From the NCBI GenBank assembly GCA_028290325.1, contig JAQGJY010000144.1:1-14833 (forward strand): a DNA stretch of 14,833 nt, written 5' to 3'. The notes under the pieces are model-generated. The model had not been told where the DNA came from, searched no databases, and saw nothing but the letters and a program-made list of their open reading frames with translations. The first letter of the stretch is position 1; every line of letters starts with the position of its first letter. Shown here in pieces: positions 13,403 through 14,833 of this stretch. This stretch comes from Tardiphaga sp. Lineage in GTDB: Bacteria > Pseudomonadota > Alphaproteobacteria > Rhizobiales > Xanthobacteraceae. The translations under genes and the position numbers were made by a program.

Positions 13403-13909
13403 CTACACCGCCGGCATCGGCGGTACCGGCAAGGCGGTCACCGATTTGATCTTCTCCATCGCGAAACGCGACGTGACGTTATTCAACGCCACCGCGCTGA
13501 TGAGCTTTTTGTAGAAGATGTCGTAGCTGGGCATGTCGGCGCAGACGACGCGCAGCATGTAATCGACGTCACCGGCCATGCGATAGAACTCCATCACTTC
13601 GGGCATCGCGCTGACGGCGTCGGCGAATTTCTTCAGCCAGGCGTCGGAATGGTCGCTGCTTTCCACCGACACGAACACGGAAATGCCGAGCCCGATTTTG
13701 TTCTGATCGACCAGCGCGACCCGGCGCAGAATCACGCCGTCGGCCTCCAGGCGCTGAATCCGTTTCCAGCAGGGCGTCGACGACAGGCCGACCTTATCGC
13801 CGATGTCGGCGACGGACAGCGAGGCGTCGTCCTGCAACACGGTGAGGATTTTGCGGTCGATGGCATCGAGCCGGCGCGGCTCGTTGGGAACGTCGGAAAT
13901 GTCAGCCAT
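13403..13909 (-). CDS. Lrp/AsnC-family transcriptional regulator
   Basis: The 168-residue DNA-binding protein has an N-terminal helix-turn-helix (about 13-62; LDAIDRKILTVLQDD, then the recognition helix STPCWKRIQRLEADGVI) and a C-terminal RAM ligand/oligomer domain (about 70-150; MEFYRMAGDVDYMLRVV with the family GDxDY turn). Members form octamer-like assemblies that respond to amino acids. The effector cannot be read here. The start at 13909 fits the family N-terminus (MADISDVPNEPRRLDAID); the ribosome-binding site is weak (GGAAAAG). A good promoter and two similar AT-rich palindromes lie in the 66-bp gap upstream, so autoregulation is likely. The upstream PfkB kinase ends in this gap on the same strand, and the Lrp gene has its own promoter. 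A short proline-rich end (PVPPMPAV) follows the RAM domain. Confidence 0.94.
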   Translation of the reverse strand: MADISDVPNEPRRLDAIDRKILTVLQDDASLSVADIGDKVGLSSTPCWKRIQRLEADGVILRRVALVDQNKIGLGISVFVSVESSDHSDAWLKKFADAVSAMPEVMEFYRMAGDVDYMLRVVCADMPSYDIFYKKLISAVALNNVTSRFAMEKIKSVTALPVPPMPAV

Positions 13910-13920
13910 GAAGAATTCTT
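13910..13920. promoter_or_regulatory. Palindrome at the Lrp gene start, possible autoregulatory site
   Basis: AAGAATTCTT (13911-13920) is a perfect palindrome directly before the Lrp ATG. A related sequence, GAAAATTCTTC, lies at 13954-13964, about 43 bp away, close to four helical turns. Two phased sites fit Lrp-type cooperative binding (inference). Confidence 0.4.
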
Positions 13921-13943
13921 TTCCAATAACGGGTCTGAAACTC

Positions 13944-13971
13944 GTTATATAGAGAAAATTCTTCCCATCAA
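13944..13971 (-). promoter_or_regulatory. Probable promoter of the Lrp gene
   Basis: On the minus strand, TTGATG (plus 13966-13971) and TATAAC (13944-13949) are separated by 16 bases. The start would be near 13937, giving a leader of about 28 bases. The imperfect palindrome at 13954-13964 lies in the spacer. Confidence 0.55.
13954..13964. promoter_or_regulatory. Second Lrp-type palindrome inside the promoter spacer
   Basis: GAAAATTCTTC is an imperfect inverted repeat related to the perfect palindrome at 13911-13920. A protein bound here would cover the region between -35 and -10. Confidence 0.4.
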
Positions 13972-13975
13972 GCCG

Positions 13976-14833
13976 TTAAATGCCGGACGACGTCAAAAGT
14001 GTCTGAACTTCGACCCGATCCGGGCAAGCGAACGCGCCGCCGTATCGCGTGCATTTCAGGGCCGCCGCGGCCGATGCGAAACGAAGCGCGTCAGGGACGC
14101 TCTGGCCCGAGGCGAATTCCAGCGCGAAGGCGCCGTGAAAAATGTCCCCCGCGCCCAGCGTATCGACCGTATGGACCGGGAATGCCGGCGTCTCGTTCGG
14201 CTCACCGTTGTCACCGAGCCACAGCGTGCCCTTCGGGCCGCGCGTGACCGCGACGAACGATTCGGTCAGCGTCGCGATTTTTTTCAGGGCCTTCACGTCA
14301 TCCGTGATGCCGGCGGTCGATTGCAGCGCCTCGTCGGAAAAGATCAGGTGCGATGACGCGGTGAGCAGTCCCTCGCGTTGCGAGACGGTGCTATCGACAT
14401 CGACCACGACGGGAATGCCACGCTGGCGCGCCGCGTGACACAGGTCGGTGGAGAAACTGGCACAGCGGCTTTCGATCAAGATCGCCTCGCAATCCTTCAG
14501 CAACAGTTCGGTGTCGGGCAGTTTTACCTTCCACAATCCCGGATCACGAAACGAGATGATGGTGCGCTCGCCGGACGGGTCCATCATGATTCCCGAAATC
14601 GGTGTGACCAGACCCGGCATATGCACCAGATGGGTCATGTCGATCGCCTCTTTGGCGAGATCGTCGAAGATGTATCGGCTCGACGTTTCGTCCTTGTCAC
14701 CCATCGGACCGGTCAGCACGGCGTGGCCGCCAAGCCGGCTGATGCCAATCGCGGCATTCAAGGCATTGCCGCCGCAGATTTGAGAGAAGCGATCGGCATT
14801 GAATTTCTGACCGCGTCCCGGCACGGCCTGCAC
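13976..14833 (-). CDS. PfkB-family carbohydrate kinase, YihV-like (5' end outside window)
   Basis: At least 285 residues are visible, ending at TAA 13976-13978; the frame runs off the window edge. The GTG at the very end is probably internal, because the usual first strand (about 15-25 residues) is missing. The substrate-side motif GGNALNAAIGISRLGG is at partial residues 21-36, and PfkB signature 2, DTLGAGD (224-230), holds the catalytic aspartate. The segments SGIMMDPSGERTIISF, FSDEALQSTAGI and FASAAAALKCTRYGG resemble, from memory, sulfofructose kinase YihV and ketohexokinase-like members more than ribokinase or 1-phosphofructokinase. It would phosphorylate a sugar or sugar derivative with ATP in the cytoplasm. 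The substrate is uncertain, and no sulfoglycolysis genes are visible here. Its stop lies four bases from the -35 of the Lrp gene. Confidence 0.9.
   Translation of the reverse strand: MQAVPGRGQKFNADRFSQICGGNALNAAIGISRLGGHAVLTGPMGDKDETSSRYIFDDLAKEAIDMTHLVHMPGLVTPISGIMMDPSGERTIISFRDPGLWKVKLPDTELLLKDCEAILIESRCASFSTDLCHAARQRGIPVVVDVDSTVSQREGLLTASSHLIFSDEALQSTAGITDDVKALKKIATLTESFVAVTRGPKGTLWLGDNGEPNETPAFPVHTVDTLGAGDIFHGAFALEFASGQSVPDALRFASAAAALKCTRYGGAFACPDRVEVQTLLTSSGI

Noticed and set aside
12908..14356. Plus-strand open frame of 482 codons crossing three genes
   Set aside because: It spans a convergent junction, a hairpin and antisense parts of two recognised genes; not a plausible protein.
1..14833. 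CRISPR arrays, tRNAs, rRNAs, insertion sequences, integrases or phage genes
   Set aside because: None could be seen by eye; the repeats present are short palindromes at gene ends.

Overview
The window looks like chromosomal DNA of an alphaproteobacterium of the order Hyphomicrobiales (Rhizobiales), most like the Bradyrhizobium/Rhodopseudomonas/Xanthobacteraceae side. This rests on the high GC content with GC-rich third codon positions, the plant-type glutamate-cysteine ligase, an apparent CtrA box, the mitochondrial-processing-peptidase-like M16 protease, and short GC-rich palindromic repeats in the intergenic gaps. The genus is inference. There is no tRNA, rRNA, CRISPR array, transposase, integrase or phage gene. 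This is a densely packed core region with 13 protein genes, two of them cut by the window edges.

Layout. (1) 2-271 (+) is the 3' end of tldD. A 293-bp gap with a perfect TTAA-N7-TTAA CtrA-type box leads into a methyl-accepting chemotaxis protein (565-2265, +), which is closed by a large hairpin with a T-run. (2) On the minus strand lie a secreted two-PAN-domain protein (2385-2969), glutamate-cysteine ligase gshA (3115-4485) and a MarR regulator (4582-5082). Divergent from marR is a beta-class glutathione S-transferase (5187-5807, +). The 104-bp marR/gst intergenic region holds two copies of the palindrome ATGCA-N2-TGCAT, placed on the two divergent promoters. This block is a small glutathione neighbourhood: synthesis, use and a probable regulator. 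(3) A repeat-rich gap separates gst from a convergent bifunctional beta-oxidation gene (5978-8194, -), which is divergent from a stand-alone EAL c-di-GMP phosphodiesterase (8297-9070, +). (4) A plus-strand run follows: thrC (from 9264), an M16 peptidase (10679-11968), a RimJ-type GNAT acetyltransferase (12046-12633) and a secreted protein of unknown function (12726-13346). (5) Two minus-strand genes close the window: an Lrp/AsnC regulator (13403-13909) and the 3' part of a PfkB-family sugar kinase (13976-14833).

The most unusual observation is in thrC. The threonine synthase frame is stopped by an in-frame TAG at 10506-10508. The same frame then continues for 57 more family-like codons to a TGA that overlaps the M16 peptidase ATG (ATGA). 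The TAG falls where the family normally has a conserved S-T-A-H-P-A-K-F motif. The gene is therefore either freshly broken, shortened, read through, or wrong in the assembly. TAG ends six other genes in the window, so a general reassignment of UAG is unlikely.

The second observation is the pair of operators between marR and gst, and the third is the CtrA box before the chemoreceptor. I see no multi-gene novel defence or mobile system here. The rest is ordinary core metabolism and regulation.
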